In this document: piece by piece, positions 31,602 to 43,610 of the stretch
Layout: every line of letters begins with the position of its first letter
Position numbering within the stretch: the stretch's first letter is position 1
NCBI GenBank assembly: GCA_013176395.1
Contig: JABMLP010000001.1
Coordinates: 2,108,001-2,172,000 of the forward strand
Direction: 5' to 3'
Length of the DNA stretch: 64,000 nucleotides
Source of the DNA: Venturia oleaginea
Taxonomy: Eukaryota; Ascomycota; Dothideomycetes; Venturiales; Venturiaceae
Made by a program: the position numbers and the translations under genes
The notes under the pieces: generated by a model
Databases searched by the model: none
Told to the model about the DNA's origin: nothing
The model's input: only the letters and a program-made list of their open reading frames with translations

Positions 31602-33445
31602 TCAAATCAATGTAAACTCCTCCTCCAGTATATCGTCCCTGTCGATCGCCTCTCCATCGATAAAACCATGCAAATACCCAATAACAGCAAAGGTATACTT
31701 CTCATTCACCGTCGGTCTGATGACAAGCAGAATCCTCCCACCATAAAACACACAAATGCGATCTCCAACCTTCGTCCCCGCATCCCAACACCAAATCTCC
31801 TAACCCTAGCCCTGCAAAACTCCGTTCCCTGAGAGCAACAAGAATAACATTGACAACGTTACACAGCACCATCCATTCCTCCAATCCTTTCTCATCCAGA
31901 TATCTCCATCCTCCCTGAATCAGACTCAAATACCTTGACATAACATCTCCAAAGGCAGAGGTTGCGCGTTTACGGCCTGTTTCTCGATCTAGACACAGTG
32001 TACGCCAGATATCCTCGAGCTTTTCTAGTGGTATGGAGGCATGACCTGCAGATGCGACAGTCTCACATTCTTTGAACCAGGTGGCGAGGATATCAGGATG
32101 AATGCGTGCATTTTCCTCCGCGTTCTCTTGTGTAACAGAGTCTGTCGTATAGACAGAAGTTTGTTGGACAATCGTGTCCAGTGTCTTCCCCCAAATATTT
32201 AGTCTTTTTCGATCATTGTGGATGGAAGCTCGGGATCGTAAGTCTTTTGCAGCATTGTACAGAAAGCTGAGATCGGCAGGTGGCAGATTGTGTTTGCGAC
32301 CATCATGTTTCTGTCTAATGTATGGAAGCCATGTGGGTATGTCCATAGCCCGGCGTGTAACTGGATCGAAGCCGCAGTAGAGAAACTCGATAGATTGCTT
32401 ATTGGAAAGTAGCCATTGAGAGTGCCCACAGTACAGCTCGATAGGCGACAAAGAGTAGTCAGCTAAGTAGGCAACATCCCTCTCGGACACATCTCAAGCC
32501 AGATTCAAGATTGCAATGATATGGTCGCGATCGTCCGAACAAAAGAATGTTGTCGTCAAAGAGAGCAGCTCGGACATCGTAAACAAGTGATCAGGCCATG
32601 ACGTAATCAGGACATTTTCATCCCAATAGTCGGTAAGGATTGGATTAGGTTTGAAAAGAAAGTCAAGTTATGGACAGTAAGCCAAAGTACCATGTCACTC
32701 AAATTGACCCATGGTAATTGCTGGGCTCTACAGGCCAATAGAAGGTCTCTCGATTTGACGACTTCATGAATAATACATTTTCGTTGAAACTATGGACATT
32801 CCAACTGTTTAACGATAGATCGCCAATCGACGCGATGGAGATTCATCTTCTCAGCCTTTTCGATGTTCCAATGTGAGGTCTCGAGTGCCCAGCGATCAAA
32901 GTCTGTGCTGATGATATCTGCTGCTCCCGATTCGGCTGTAAGAAAGCGTCGGGCAAGGCTGATTGATGCGAGAGAAACATGAACATCTGGTGTCTCCTTG
33001 CCCAGCCAGATCAAGGCACGTGAGGCGACAGAGTAAATTTTTGCCACCAAGCGAACCTGTAGGTTTCGCTCTTACATGTCATCTTGATTGATACCTATGG
33101 AGTGTCAGCGGGTTGATTGCCATAGCTAGGTGAAGCATGGGTACAGAGAGCGTCAACCCACAGAGTCCTGGCTACATCCGCAAAGCGAAGATGCCGAAGT
33201 GCAGAGTGTAGCTTGTTGGTGGCCAGTGCGATACCATCACCACATTTCAGCGGTCTCACTTGGGTGACATCGCCCCATGTATACGACAGAGCCTCGTAGA
33301 CAGGGTGATCCCCAGCGCAGCAGTGTTCAGGTTGCATGCTATATCATCATTTCCAGACCCTGGATGCAAGCTGAGCAGGCGAATATGGTTAGGGTCAATA
33401 AGAGAGACGTAACGATAGGCGGCTATGGTCGCATTGTCAAATGCT
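31602..33445 (-). pseudogene. HET-domain (heterokaryon incompatibility) pseudogene
   Basis: The HET domain triggers cell death when unlike fungal individuals fuse. Its signature blocks are visible: YEALSYTWGD, LHSALRHLR, RTLWVDALC joined over an intron to INQDDM, and ERNLQVRLVAKIYSVASRAL then IWLG. The typical C-terminal block GDRICVFYGG also shows, with the end VNEKYTFAVIGYLHGF. Damage is multiple. There is a frameshift between NDDIACNL and the YEALSYTWG part and a TAA inside DDM-ERNLQ. A TAG stands where a Trp precedes FQRK, a TGA follows AILNLA, and a second frameshift lies near 31810. Total loss of function is expected. Confidence 0.8.
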
Positions 33446-33709
33446 CTGTGCCAATATCAGTAATGTATTTTCTACAAGAATGGCCAGCTTGGAGAAGTAA
33501 GGTTTAATTTCAAGTGCGAGATATGCAAGGGAAACTTTTCTTCCGAGACATGGCCAAGAGCAGTAAGCATGAGCGACTATCGAAATCATTCTTACTACAT
33601 TAGGCAAATGGTCTGCCAAGGCATGCTGCGCAGACTTGGGTATTCATCCCGCAATTGAGCGTTTTACGGGCAGTTGGATCATGCAGTGGTCGAACTGTCC
33701 ATATGCTAC

Positions 33710-35251
33710 TCAATCCACCGGCGTGTTGAAAACCAGGGAAATTCCACTAGAAGTTTGAGGTCAGTTTTTTACACTCAAGTAGAGTAATGGGCTCGCAACT
33801 TACTCATCGCCTGCGGTAACGATTCTGCTTCCGTCTCCGCCTTGTACGAAGCCAAGAACTCCACCGCCTTCACCTTCACCTCTGTGACCTTTCCACTCAT
33901 CTTTCAGACCTCCATTCGCAGCAGCAGTGCCACCTCTCACATCCCATCGCCTCACAACACCGTCGTTGCCGCAGCTTGTCAGGATCCAAGCATTGGTGCC
34001 AGTAGGCCCAGGCTTAGGCTTGACAAACTCAACCTTGATCACCGCTTCATCTTCGTGAGCGCCGTCGATCTTTCTCCGTTTTGCAAAGTTGTGCGCTGCA
34101 TCAAACAGAACGATCGAACCGTCAACACTTCCAACAGCCATCAATGTAAGAGGCCACTCACTGAACGCGATGGTCTCCACCGAGTCAGATTGTGCCTGCA
34201 AACTGGCCAAAATCTGGCCAGCTTGACCTATACCTCCCGGCTGCTTTGAGCCTGTCTTGTTTTTGGTGCCAGCCTTTGAGCTCACAGCTGGTGCCGCGGT
34301 TTCGAAGCGAGGCAGTCCAATGACACGGACGTTGCCTTCAGCACCACCAACAGCGACGGATCCACCAGTAGGCGAGGCTGCGACACTGAAAAGCCCACCT
34401 TCTACTCCGAATCGAACGTCTTCGCCGGTGAGGCCAACGACATACTGCGTGCCTAGCGTCTTGAGTAAATCGGCAGCTGCAGCATCACCCCATACATCCC
34501 ACACATATAGACTCGAGTCTTCTGATACCGTTGCTAGGAGTTTTCCGTCTTTAGTCCACGTTCCAGCTGTGCACGGCGCGGTATGTAGATAGTATGATTG
34601 TACGATTGTGAGAGGGGAGGCTGTGTCCGCAGCGTTGATTTCGTAGACCCAGACACTGCCATCCAGGGCGCCCAGAGCGAGAATATTTGGGTGACTCGGC
34701 GAAGGACAGGCGACTATCCAGTTGATCTCCTGAACCTCTTGAACCGATGCGAGAAACTCCCATGACACGCCATCCAAGTTCTTGTTGTGCCATACTCGTA
34801 ATTGACCGTCCAATCCAGCGGTTGCGACAAATTCTCCCTTCGGTTGTGTGAAGATTATGCCATTGACAGAATCAGTATGCCCGTCCAATTTCGCGATTGT
34901 TTCCAATGTCTTACGCTCGACGGGTTGCGGTGTAGTCTCCCAGCTCTTTGGCAACAAAGGGCCTGGCGAAGGCGTGCTGTCAAAAATGAAAGCGAAATCG
35001 TCTCCTCCACCGGTTGCGACAATTGCGGGATTGGTGGGGTGCTGCGCGATGCAAAATATCGAGTCCTTGTGAGCGTCGAAATGGGCCGAGCTGTCATTTT
35101 GTAGGAGGATTTCCTGCATATCCTCGTCGTCCGAGTCCATGGCTACATCTCCATCATCCTCAATCTCTTCCTCTGCTTCATTTGGGTCGAGCATGACAGC
35201 CTCCTCAGACTCGGCGTCTGAGTCCTCTTGATGGGATTGGTGGGACGACAT
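33710..35251 (-). CDS. SQT1: WD40 ribosome-assembly protein Sqt1
   Basis: Sqt1 is the dedicated chaperone of ribosomal protein uL16 (Rpl10) and helps load it on the 60S subunit. Two exons: 33804-35251 and 33710-33746, 494 residues. The second exon, behind a GTAAGT donor, restores the terminal VTAGDDGISLVFNTPVD. The start chosen is MSSHQSHQ, after which the acidic N-terminal tail (EAEEEIEDDGDVAMDSDDED) is typical; an upstream in-frame ATG at 35404 would add a non-conserved head. WD repeats are seen at HKDSIFCIAQHP, GHTDSVNGIIF, TAPCTAGTWTKDGK, SDSVETIAFSEW and others, about eight blades. AAMP is the animal homologue. Confidence 0.9.
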
Positions 35252-35829
35252 TCTAGTGGAATATTGAGGATTTTGCGTAGGTATGATTAGGAAATAGAAA
35301 GGTGTTGGGCCTAACCGTAATTTTATATGGGTGGTGTTGGACGGTTGATAGAAAATTATGAAGCAAATGCTTAGAAATCTTCTCTTCTCCAGACTTTCGA
35401 TCAACGCCCGAGGGTGACTTTGAGGATGATAGTCTGTCAGCTATCTACTGAGGCACGTCTCGTTGTCGTGATCAACCGAAAGAAAATGAATCAACTTTTT
35501 TTACTTTTCTTCACCACGTCATATCTCGCGACGGAGGCCTGTTCGCCGTGGTGTTCTTCGACTTCGACTTGGACCTCCACCTCCTTTCCCTCTCAAGTCG
35601 TATCTATGAATGCTATCTTTCTCTCTTCTCTGATACTCTCCTTGATTGGATGAGACCTATTTGATCTTTCATTTCTCACCTCAAGGCGTCGGAGTTGTCC
35701 TCCCGAAGCGGAAGGTCTCAACTCTGGGCTCCACTACTTCGAATTCATTGAATGTCAGCCAAAATCACAAAACATGAGCCGATTCCAGTTAGTCGCCATG
35801 GAAAAGTCACTTCTGCTACCTCCAACATC
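35252..35829. promoter_or_regulatory. Divergent intergenic region between SQT1 and RNase T2 genes
   Basis: This 578-bp gap separates two start codons pointing apart. A short plus frame (35486-35653) begins MNQLFLLFFTTSYLATEA, which resembles a signal peptide, but it ends without a mature domain, so I do not call it a gene. Confidence 0.4.
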
Positions 35830-36868
35830 ATGCGGGCCTTCAAAAACGCCTTCTTTGCCTTGAGTTTGCTGTTTTTATACTTGTTCGTGACGGCAGACGC
35901 GTCTCCTCCATCTTACAATCAGACCTGCTCAAAATCAGAGTTGGACGTGTTGTCTTGCAGTTCCGCCAGCTCGACCACCAATTCCTGCTGTGTGGAGTCT
36001 CCTGGCGGCCTGCTTATTGTAGCTCAGCTCTATAATTTCAACCCTGGTCTTGGACCTGGTGATAGCTGGACTCTCCATGGATTGTGGTAATTTACACCAA
36101 TTACACTCATCTTTTGATGCTAACCGTTTGTAGGCCCGACTTCTGCAATGGTCTGTGACCAATATTGCGTCTTGATCTTTGCACTAAGAGACTGTTAGGC
36201 TCGTATCCCACTTCTTGCGATCCTTCGAGAGCGTATACCGATATCCCTGCCGCCTTGAATAAATACAAGCAATACCAACTCCTTGAGTACATGGCGGAGT
36301 GGTGGAAAGTGGGAGGCTCCAAATTCATCTACCCGTTCAGATCTGACACACGCAAATAGAATGACCCGATCGTGACAACCGAGAACGGCACGGATGCCGA
36401 TCTCTGGTACGACTTGCTACTTGATGCTCTTAATGAGGATATACTGATGGCCGAAATAGGGCGCATGAGTTTGGAAAACACGGCACTTGCATGTCGACTC
36501 TCCGTCCAGAATGTTACTCTCAATATCAGTCTGAGCTGGAACTTGTCGACTTCTATTCCACCTCTGTCCGGCTCTTCAAGGGCTTACCAACTTCGGACTT
36601 TTTGGCCGCTTGTGACATTATCCCATCTAATACGACAACTTACGATCTCGCTGAAATAGAAGGATGTCTGGCTGACGCGACAGGAGGCTTCACGCCGCAC
36701 ATGGGTTGCAGCACAACCGCCGGTTATTTGAACGAAGTGTGGTACTATGGGCATTTACGCGGAAGAATAGGCGGCGGCATCTTTGAAGGAACAAATAGCA
36801 CGTTCAAGAGTACTTGCCCAGCGAGTGGAGTCAAGTATCCTCCGAAACTCAAAAGGAGTGGCTATTGA
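35830..36868 (+). CDS. Secreted ribonuclease T2
   Basis: Endoribonuclease that cuts RNA through a 2',3'-cyclic intermediate, secreted or vacuolar. Five exons fit: 35830-36086, 36134-36150 (17 nt), 36199-36308, 36360-36406 and 36460-36868, giving 279 residues in phase. The signal peptide is MRAFKNAFFALSLLFLYLFV and on. The active-site blocks are both complete: CAS-1 WTLHGLWPD at 80-88 (split by intron 1) and CAS-2 HEFGKHGTC at 146-154. Many cysteines are conserved, as are NEVWYYGHLRG and the CPASGVKYPPK end. Start is taken at the Met of the signal peptide rather than the in-frame ATG at 35752. Apparently functional despite looking broken in any single frame. Confidence 0.88.
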
Positions 36869-39007
36869 AACAAATACTCGATTGAATTCTCGGTATGAAG
36901 TGGCCGAGTCCCTGAAAGACAGCAAACCAAAATTGATAATGCAAGTTTTGCTAATCAAGGAGATAATTTCGAGCTTAACAACTTTTCGACAACAAAGAAG
37001 GAAGACTACACACCGGCTTAGTGCTTCGAAACGATAACGGACTGGTCGCATCAGCTGTACAAGGCTGGAAACAGCAAAGACTAGGTACATATTTAGCAAG
37101 CCTGAAGGCACTTACTGACATCGCCAGCCTCTCTCAATTGATCACATTTTCCATCTGTAAAACCTTAGTCCCAAGCACACTTTTCGATCATCAATTGGCA
37201 GATTCTTCATGAGGCGATACTGCCCCAGGGCCAATCTTGTTTGAACGCGAATTCTGGGCGAACATGAAGATTGAAGAATTGATCGGGCGAGAGGATAACT
37301 ATCAGGGATTCATGGAGGATGTATTTGCAGATCCTGAAGGAGATAGCCGGGAACATGGTAGGATACTTTTGAGTCTTAGAATTTTGGAATTTTGGGTCGA
37401 GGTCGATCGGAAGGATGATGAAACGTTAACCGCTGTGAGGGATGGGCGTACCAACGAGAGGCATGCTGGGGGCGAAGAGTAAATCGAAGGAGACGAGTCC
37501 GGACTTGTGAGTCGAGGCGAGGATGACTCTGTTTGCCATGAGGTTGACAGCGGTGACACATCCATAGAGTATCAGTGAGTCTTCCGTACTTCAGCCAGGC
37601 TGTTGCTGCTCGATTTAATATTTTCGACACTGAATCTCGTACGTACTGGTAATGGAAGCTAATGTCGAACATTGCCAGCAATGTCGACGACTGTCTTCAA
37701 TTATCAAATTAGTCTGGCCATGAAGTTCTCCCGTTGACTTCGCAACTCATCCATCCTTCACCTCACGATCTTTCTGTCCGCGGCGACGCCGATGATCAGG
37801 GAGCCGCCTCCGCTAACAAGACTTCGTAGCAAGACTTCGTAACACGAGCAAGATTCCGAAAGAATGGACCGGATTTGGGAAGCCACTGTGTCTGTCCAAA
37901 TAGAATAGCATCTTGTCCGCAACCGTATGCGTGTAGCCGCGAAAGTTGTCTCGGCAAGACTAAGGGATCGAAATCCTGAGTGTTGGTGCACTGATTGGTG
38001 AAATCGTGGTTGAGATATGGAATCAGATTTCTTGTAGTGGAACAAATTTACTGGTAGATAGGCCAATCTAATGTGAAAACGAAGATGACAAGAATTGATC
38101 TGTCTGAACCTCATAAGATCTAAGGGGGGCGCGCATGTCACGTGAAACCTTGGCACTAAGGACTGACTCGTGTTTGCATTCAAGATTTGAACTGCGAGTC
38201 GCCAGCTCCACAGCATCCATGTGTACTACATCCCACGCTCTCTGTACTCTGTATCACCTCATATTCCTCAATCGACTTCAATCGACCTGTCACCCTTTGC
38301 TACTCACCGGTGCGCTATCTTTGCCTCAACCTCGAGTCGTAAATGCATCAGAGATCATCGTGTCCATCCGTACCGCGTCTACATTCCGCCTCCCTTTGAG
38401 TCTAACATACGAGGAATTGGGAATAGTATTTACCTTGGACTCCTTCAAGGCTAAGTCCTATCATGGCCATATATGAACGTTTGTATGTCTCGTCCCATGT
38501 TTGGGTGACTGGAATGTAGAGCTCAACATTCGCCAGTTTTTGCCTCGGACGATCACTTGCATTTTCAGCTCCCGCAGTCAAGATGGATTGTGACTTTATT
38601 TTTGGATATGTGTTTCTATTCACGGCATGACATGATAAGCTAAGTTACAATATTGGCATGCCAGCCGCAACGCCTCAAACCAAAACCACAGATAGGCTAG
38701 CGCCTCTCTTTTCACCCATTGAGAAGTAGAGAACTAAGCCACCACGACGCCCATTTTGTGCTTTTAACGAGGACAACGAAAACGGGTGGTGGAAACTCGT
38801 GTCTTGGGTGTTATTCAAGCAAGAGATGGCTGCTTTCTTCGGCGAAGGGGTCGTTGCGGTGCTGAGCCTCATTCGATCGATAAGAATGGAGCCCACCCCT
38901 CCTTTCTGCCAGTTCTTTCGTTGCGATCGTTCTAAAGCTGCGCCGTTTCTATTTTCAATCCACATTCTCATTTTTCAGCATCACTGATACTGACCGTTTG
39001 AGGCAAC
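36869..39007. other. 2.1 kb stretch with no firm gene
   Basis: Frames at 37237-37482 and 38135-38476 are short and match nothing I recognise. A repeated TAGCAAGACTTCGTA-like phrase at 37815-37845 is a small direct duplication. No tRNA found. Confidence 0.45.
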
Positions 39008-40165
39008 ATGAAGTCTCACATTGCTCTCCTCGGTGCAGCTGCTCAGCTAGGCTGGGGCTTGGTGGCTCCTGGACCTTCACCCACTAATACCGCTACAGAC
39101 GGGATCGATTTATATGGAATCACTCTAAAGCCTACGACGGTGGCTCTCCTTCATCTAGGTCTTGCAAAACGACAGAATTGGCAATCTTTACTGGACTATG
39201 TATGCTTAACCTTCTTCTAAAAGCAGCTGTAATGTTGACACATCCAGCTTACACCTGATAACTCTTGCGGATACGCGAGCGGCTCGCTCGGCGCTATAAA
39301 AACATGCTCCAAAACCCAACAATGTGCCGCAGTAAAAGTCAGTTCCATCGGAACCATGGGCTGCTGTGACATCGATGGAAGCGCATGCAATTGGCTTGGG
39401 GACTGTATCAACTCTTCCGAGTATTTCAGCGGTACTGAATGTGGTCAGGTGAGCTATTGGGAATGGCTGAGCTTCCAGTCGATGCTAACCTTTCAGGCCT
39501 ATAGACAAGATGTCGATACAATCAAGTGCACCGCCGCAACTAAGCCTTACTGCTAGTAAACACTCTCACTGGAGATCCTTGTTTTTCTGTTAATACTGAC
39601 CATTACCAGTCCGTACCTAATCCCAGGCATCGATGTCGGCTTCTTCTCGTGCGACAGTATCTCCCAAACAGTATTTGACGACTTTCTCAGCACCTTTGTA
39701 GGCGAGACTAATGGGAGAACTTGGGAACCAGTCTACGACACAACCTCTGGCTCTTGTTCAGCCAAAATCAAGCCTTCGTCTGCTGCTGGCAATGCCTTCA
39801 ACACCATCTCCGGCGGCGCAGTGACGACTAGTGTCCCTGGTGGAGCTGCTTATACATCAAGATCTGAGGGAGGGTCGTCAAGCAAAACGACGATCATGAA
39901 AAACTCAATTGGTCCAATCGTCGGAGGTATCGTTGGTGGGCTCGCAGTGATTGGTGCCATCATCATTGGCGTGGTCGTCATGCTCATGAAGAAGAGGAAG
40001 AACAGAGCAAATGTAGCCGCTGCACTACCTCCCACCAATATGAATAACGCTCTTTCAGCAAACCCAGATATGCACCAATCAATGCATGGCCAACCTCCGC
40101 CACCACAAAGCTACCCAAAAGGCACATACCCACTACAACAGCAATATGCCCAACAATACCAATAA
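39008..40165 (+). CDS. Single-pass membrane protein with cysteine-rich outer domain
   Basis: Four exons: 39008-39199, 39248-39448, 39497-39555 and 39610-40165, 335 residues. Signal peptide MKSHIALLGAAAQLGWGLVA. The outer domain is rich in paired cysteines (CGYASGSLGAIKTCSKTQQC, MGCCDIDGSACNWLGDC). It leads through a Ser/Gly region into one transmembrane helix (GPIVGGIVGGLAVIGAIIIG and on), then KKRKNR and a Gln/Pro-rich tail. This architecture is shared by fungal Mid2/Wsc-like surface sensors and by many unnamed proteins. The stop TAA at 40163 falls inside the Gln-rich tail, and the same frame stays open to 40531, so the tail may be truncated. Confidence 0.75.
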
Positions 40166-41134
40166 GAGCAGCAATTCGACCAAAACGCCATCTCGCCCAA
40201 TCCAGGTTACTTTGCAGCAGGCAAAATAGACCAGAACTATTACGTCAAGCAAGATGGAGGGGCACAAGTAACTGAGCAAGCTGTTCCTATCTCACCATTA
40301 CCGCCTTCTTCCCCCGCTCCGCCGTTTGTGCAGCCCATTCAGCAGGGACGTGAGAGCTGGAATCAGAGTCCGTCACCACAGATGATGCAGCAGGGTCCTT
40401 ACCAGCCTCCTCAACTTCAAATGCAAGGGCCGATACCGGTGGAGTTGGGACGAATGCTATTACGCCGCAGCGGAATCCGGAGGGACAGCCGATCTATGAG
40501 GCGGCGTAGTTCGATGAGTATTCTTTCTTGATCTCGAAAGGGAATTTGAATTGATGAAATGACATTGCTGTTTGAGAGTGTACTCTACGGCGGGACATTT
40601 CAGCATTGTGCTGGGAAGATGAACCAATTCTGTGGGATATCTACGAATTGTTTTCAAGAATTCGCTATGCTAGTTCCAAGATCGATACATTAGTAGTGAT
40701 TTCTCCAAAGTAGAATACTAGAAATTTGATATCATGGACCTCGAGCTGAATGATGAGTTTTGGTGCTAGTTTGTTCAAACAGAAGGTCAAACCATACTAC
40801 ATCAAATTGCGACGTAGCAAGTCTTGACCTTCTGTTTGGATAATCTGATACCAAGTACTACACAGCTCCCGTACGTTGAAAATGTGTAATTATACAAATG
40901 GCCTTGCACTTGTTGGATAGATCTTACAGGTCTGCCTGTTATATATCGTACATGGAATGTTGGTTGCGAACTTCATGTGTGCCCGAAGCCTACCGATGAG
41001 AACAGGAACTTTTGATGCATATGCCTGTGCCGATAATTCGTCTACAATTGAGCGTCTGGATGGCTTTGGCCAGGACTCGGTGGCTGCTATCCGTTGTCTC
41101 TTCCTCTTCTTGATTGTTCTATTTCTTCGTGATA
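40166..41134. other. Former tail of the membrane protein, then intergenic DNA
   Basis: From 40166 the frame of the preceding gene stays open for 121 codons of Gln/Pro/Ser-rich sequence. A one-base shift near 40430 would instead reach NAITPQRNPEGQPIYEAA and a stop at about 40510, a more natural end. Beyond 40540 nothing is supported, except an inverted repeat near 40775-40840 (CAAACAGAAGGTCAA and its complement TTGACCTTCTGTTTG). Confidence 0.5.
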
Positions 41135-41774
41135 TCATCTCTTGATAGTCGACTGTTCCAATCTCATTCTCGCGTCTGCTTTCGCGGCCGCTTCCCTGTT
41201 CTTCTGCTTCGTGAATTTGGGTTCCATTATGCCAACCTGTGAACTTCTTATTAGCTTTCGATTTCCTGAATATTCGCAAACCGCCATTCCAAATCCTCCT
41301 TCCTCGGTGTCAGGACAAGATGTGGTCAATATTCGGCGAATACCACTCCATGTGCTTCCATCCGACTATTGGTCCACCTCTTTTTGATGCTCGAGAAACG
41401 TGTAAAAAGAGTGTGAACATACCATACTTAACAATTTCCAAGCTGGATCCGACGGCTGCGCACCAACGCCCAACCAATACTTCGCCCTACTAACATCCAG
41501 CTTGATCTCCTTAAACTTCCTCCGTGTCTCTGGTTCTGTTGCCGAGGATGTAATATCGTCTATTGAGGAAGGTTGTTCTTTTGGTTCTTGCGGTATGGGG
41601 TTGTATGTTCCGAGAACCTCTATGGGAAGGGAATTGCGAGCGGTTCTAATGAATCGGTTAGATAGGTAGGTGCAGTGGAGGTTACAGTGGTAGGTACCGA
41701 GCTTGTGAGACGACGATGTTGTAAAAGGGCTTATGGCGCTTGCCGAAGCGGGCGAGACGTATTCTGACAACCAT
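41135..41774 (-). CDS. mrps16: Mitochondrial small-subunit ribosomal protein bS16m
   Basis: Part of the mitochondrial ribosome small subunit. Three exons: 41698-41774, 41423-41645 and 41135-41236, total 133 residues in phase. The N-terminus MVVRIRLARFGKRHKPFYNI is the classic bS16 start, RLxRxGxxxxPxY. TARNSLPIEVLGTYNPIP and RAKYWLGVGAQPSD, with WKLL, complete the domain. The fungal mitochondrial extension MEPKFTKQKNREAAAKADAR is basic. Divergent from the NAD(P)HX epimerase gene 331 bp away. Confidence 0.92.
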
Positions 41775-42105
41775 TTTTGTGTGATGAGAGCAATTACGCG
41801 TTGTGGTTCATAGATGAAATTTCTGGAAAGTCTGGATGTGGCGTTTGGAGTGCGTGGCTGAGAGCTGGGGAGTAACTAACCTTTGAACACTCCACGCCTT
41901 TAAATCAACATCATTCTTTCACGAAAGTGGATGGCTGTTCAAGTTTTAGATTTCAATTAATCTGAACTGAGCTCGAAAACGTATCACTTTCACAACGGCT
42001 TGGGACGATTATAGCTCCAGTGCTTTCCACCGATTAATGCTCCAGGCCTCGAAGACGAGGACTCTTCACATCCTAAGAACTTTGAAATACTGCCGGACGA
42101 TGACC

Positions 42106-43296
42106 ATGAAGGTGACACACTCCAATGCTGTACTTCTAGCATGGTAGCATATCTAACGCACGGATCAGACTCTCTCTGCCGAGAAGGCCGCAGCCTTAGA
42201 CAAGGAATTAATGAGCGAGCAAGGAGCATTCTCGATTGATCAATTGATGGAGTTGGCTGGTCTTTCGGTGTCTCAGGCTGGTACTATATCGACACCGATT
42301 GGGCCATGTTCTTTTTCTCACAGATTTATTCAGTTTATAGAATTATGCCACCAAGTAAAGGCAAGCGAGTTCTCGTTGCTTGCGGACCAGGTAACAATGG
42401 TAAGTTCCCCCACAAATCATGTCCCTGGAATGTAAGAGGTATCTCGTAATGAATCTACATTCAAATTTGGGATGGATGTCGATAGATTTTTGGCAAATCC
42501 GACTTCAAGAATTGCCAGAAGTCTATCGGGAACAGCCTCGAATCGGGGTTGATGAAGATGATCTCTGCATAAGGTGTAGTAATTTGGACCAAGGCCCCGC
42601 GTAAATTTCTCTAATGGTCATGCAACGATACTCAACTCTACTTACAGGCGGTGATGGTCTGGTAGCAGCTCGTCATCTCCATTTCTATGGATATGCGCCT
42701 ACCATTTACTACCCAAAGCCTTCGAAGCCGGATCTCTTCAAGCGTCTACATCGCCAGCTCGACAATATATCCATTCCATTCACCGATGACTTTCATACTG
42801 CACTTTCTCAATCAGACCTGGTCGTTGATGCCATCTTCGGCTTCTCCTTTTCGGGCGAAGTACGCGAGCCATTCCCAAAGGTGATTGAGGCTCTGGAGAC
42901 CACCAAAGTACCAGTTCTTGCTGTCGATGCACCGAGTTCGTGGAATATTGAAGGTGGACCACCAAAAGAAGGACCTGGGGGCGAAGTTTCAACCAACAGC
43001 GTTGATTTCCTTGACTGCACCTAAGCCTCTGGTCCAGTTCTTCAAGGGTAGACATTTTCTAGGCGGCAGGTATGTTTCCTTCTATCAACGACGACCTGCG
43101 TTCAATCTTTGAACGCTTCTCTCGACTGAATTGTGTCCTAACCTTTAAGGTCAGATTCTTGAGCAAGGCTATGGCGGAGAAATACGACCTCGATCTTCCT
43201 GAATACCAAGGAATTGATCAGATTGTCGAAATTGGTGGCCCGGCACAGGGACAGAAGGTTCATAGCAGATACTCTACTCCCGAGACGCCAGATTAA
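42106..43296 (+). CDS. NAD(P)H-hydrate epimerase (YjeF N-terminal family), frameshifted
   Basis: Converts R-NAD(P)HX to the S form so the dehydratase can repair it. Five exons fit: 42106-42111, 42169-42280, 42334-42399, 42648-43069 and 43155-43296. Motifs: DKELMSEQGAFSIDQLMELA, RVLVACGPGNNGGDGLVAAR (nucleotide loop), DLVVDAIFGFSFSG, VPVLAVDAPSSWNIE and TAPKPLVQFFKGRHFLGGR. The frame only closes if one base is removed from the GGGGG run at 42977-42981. As written, exon 4 leaves frame after KEGPGG and hits TAA at 43022. Without the extra G the product is 248 residues, normal for the family. Intron 4 (248 nt) is unusually long. Sequencing error or a real null allele are both possible. Confidence 0.85.
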
Positions 43297-43610
43297 TGAA
43301 ATGATTGCAGTTGTAGTGAAGCTGGACGACATTTTATGAATAGCATGAATGAAGGCATCGCATCATGGTGAAGACGGAGGGGACAGACTTGATTCGAGAT
43401 CAGTGCATCAATGATTGAGTCTCCACACGGGATATAGGAATTGTGGAGAAAATCAACCGAAAGGGGGATAAGAAATGTCCAAACTTGATAAAATGTTTCA
43501 TTCTCGACATGTGAAACAACTGAATGTGATTGGTTGAGTAGCTCACCCTCGACTCTCTACCTACATGCCCCCAACTCCATCATCAGCGCAATTCAAAGAA
43601 CTATGCAAAT

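Noticed and set aside
35752..35829. Upstream start for RNase T2
   Set aside because: The added 26 residues precede and would bury the signal peptide; the Met at 35830 starts it correctly.
37237..37482. 81-residue plus-strand frame
   Set aside because: Highly charged but short, with no splice partner; the opposite strand is equally open.
40328..40531. Separate 67-residue gene
   Set aside because: It is in the same frame as the membrane protein upstream and has its Gln/Pro-rich composition; it is the cut-off tail.
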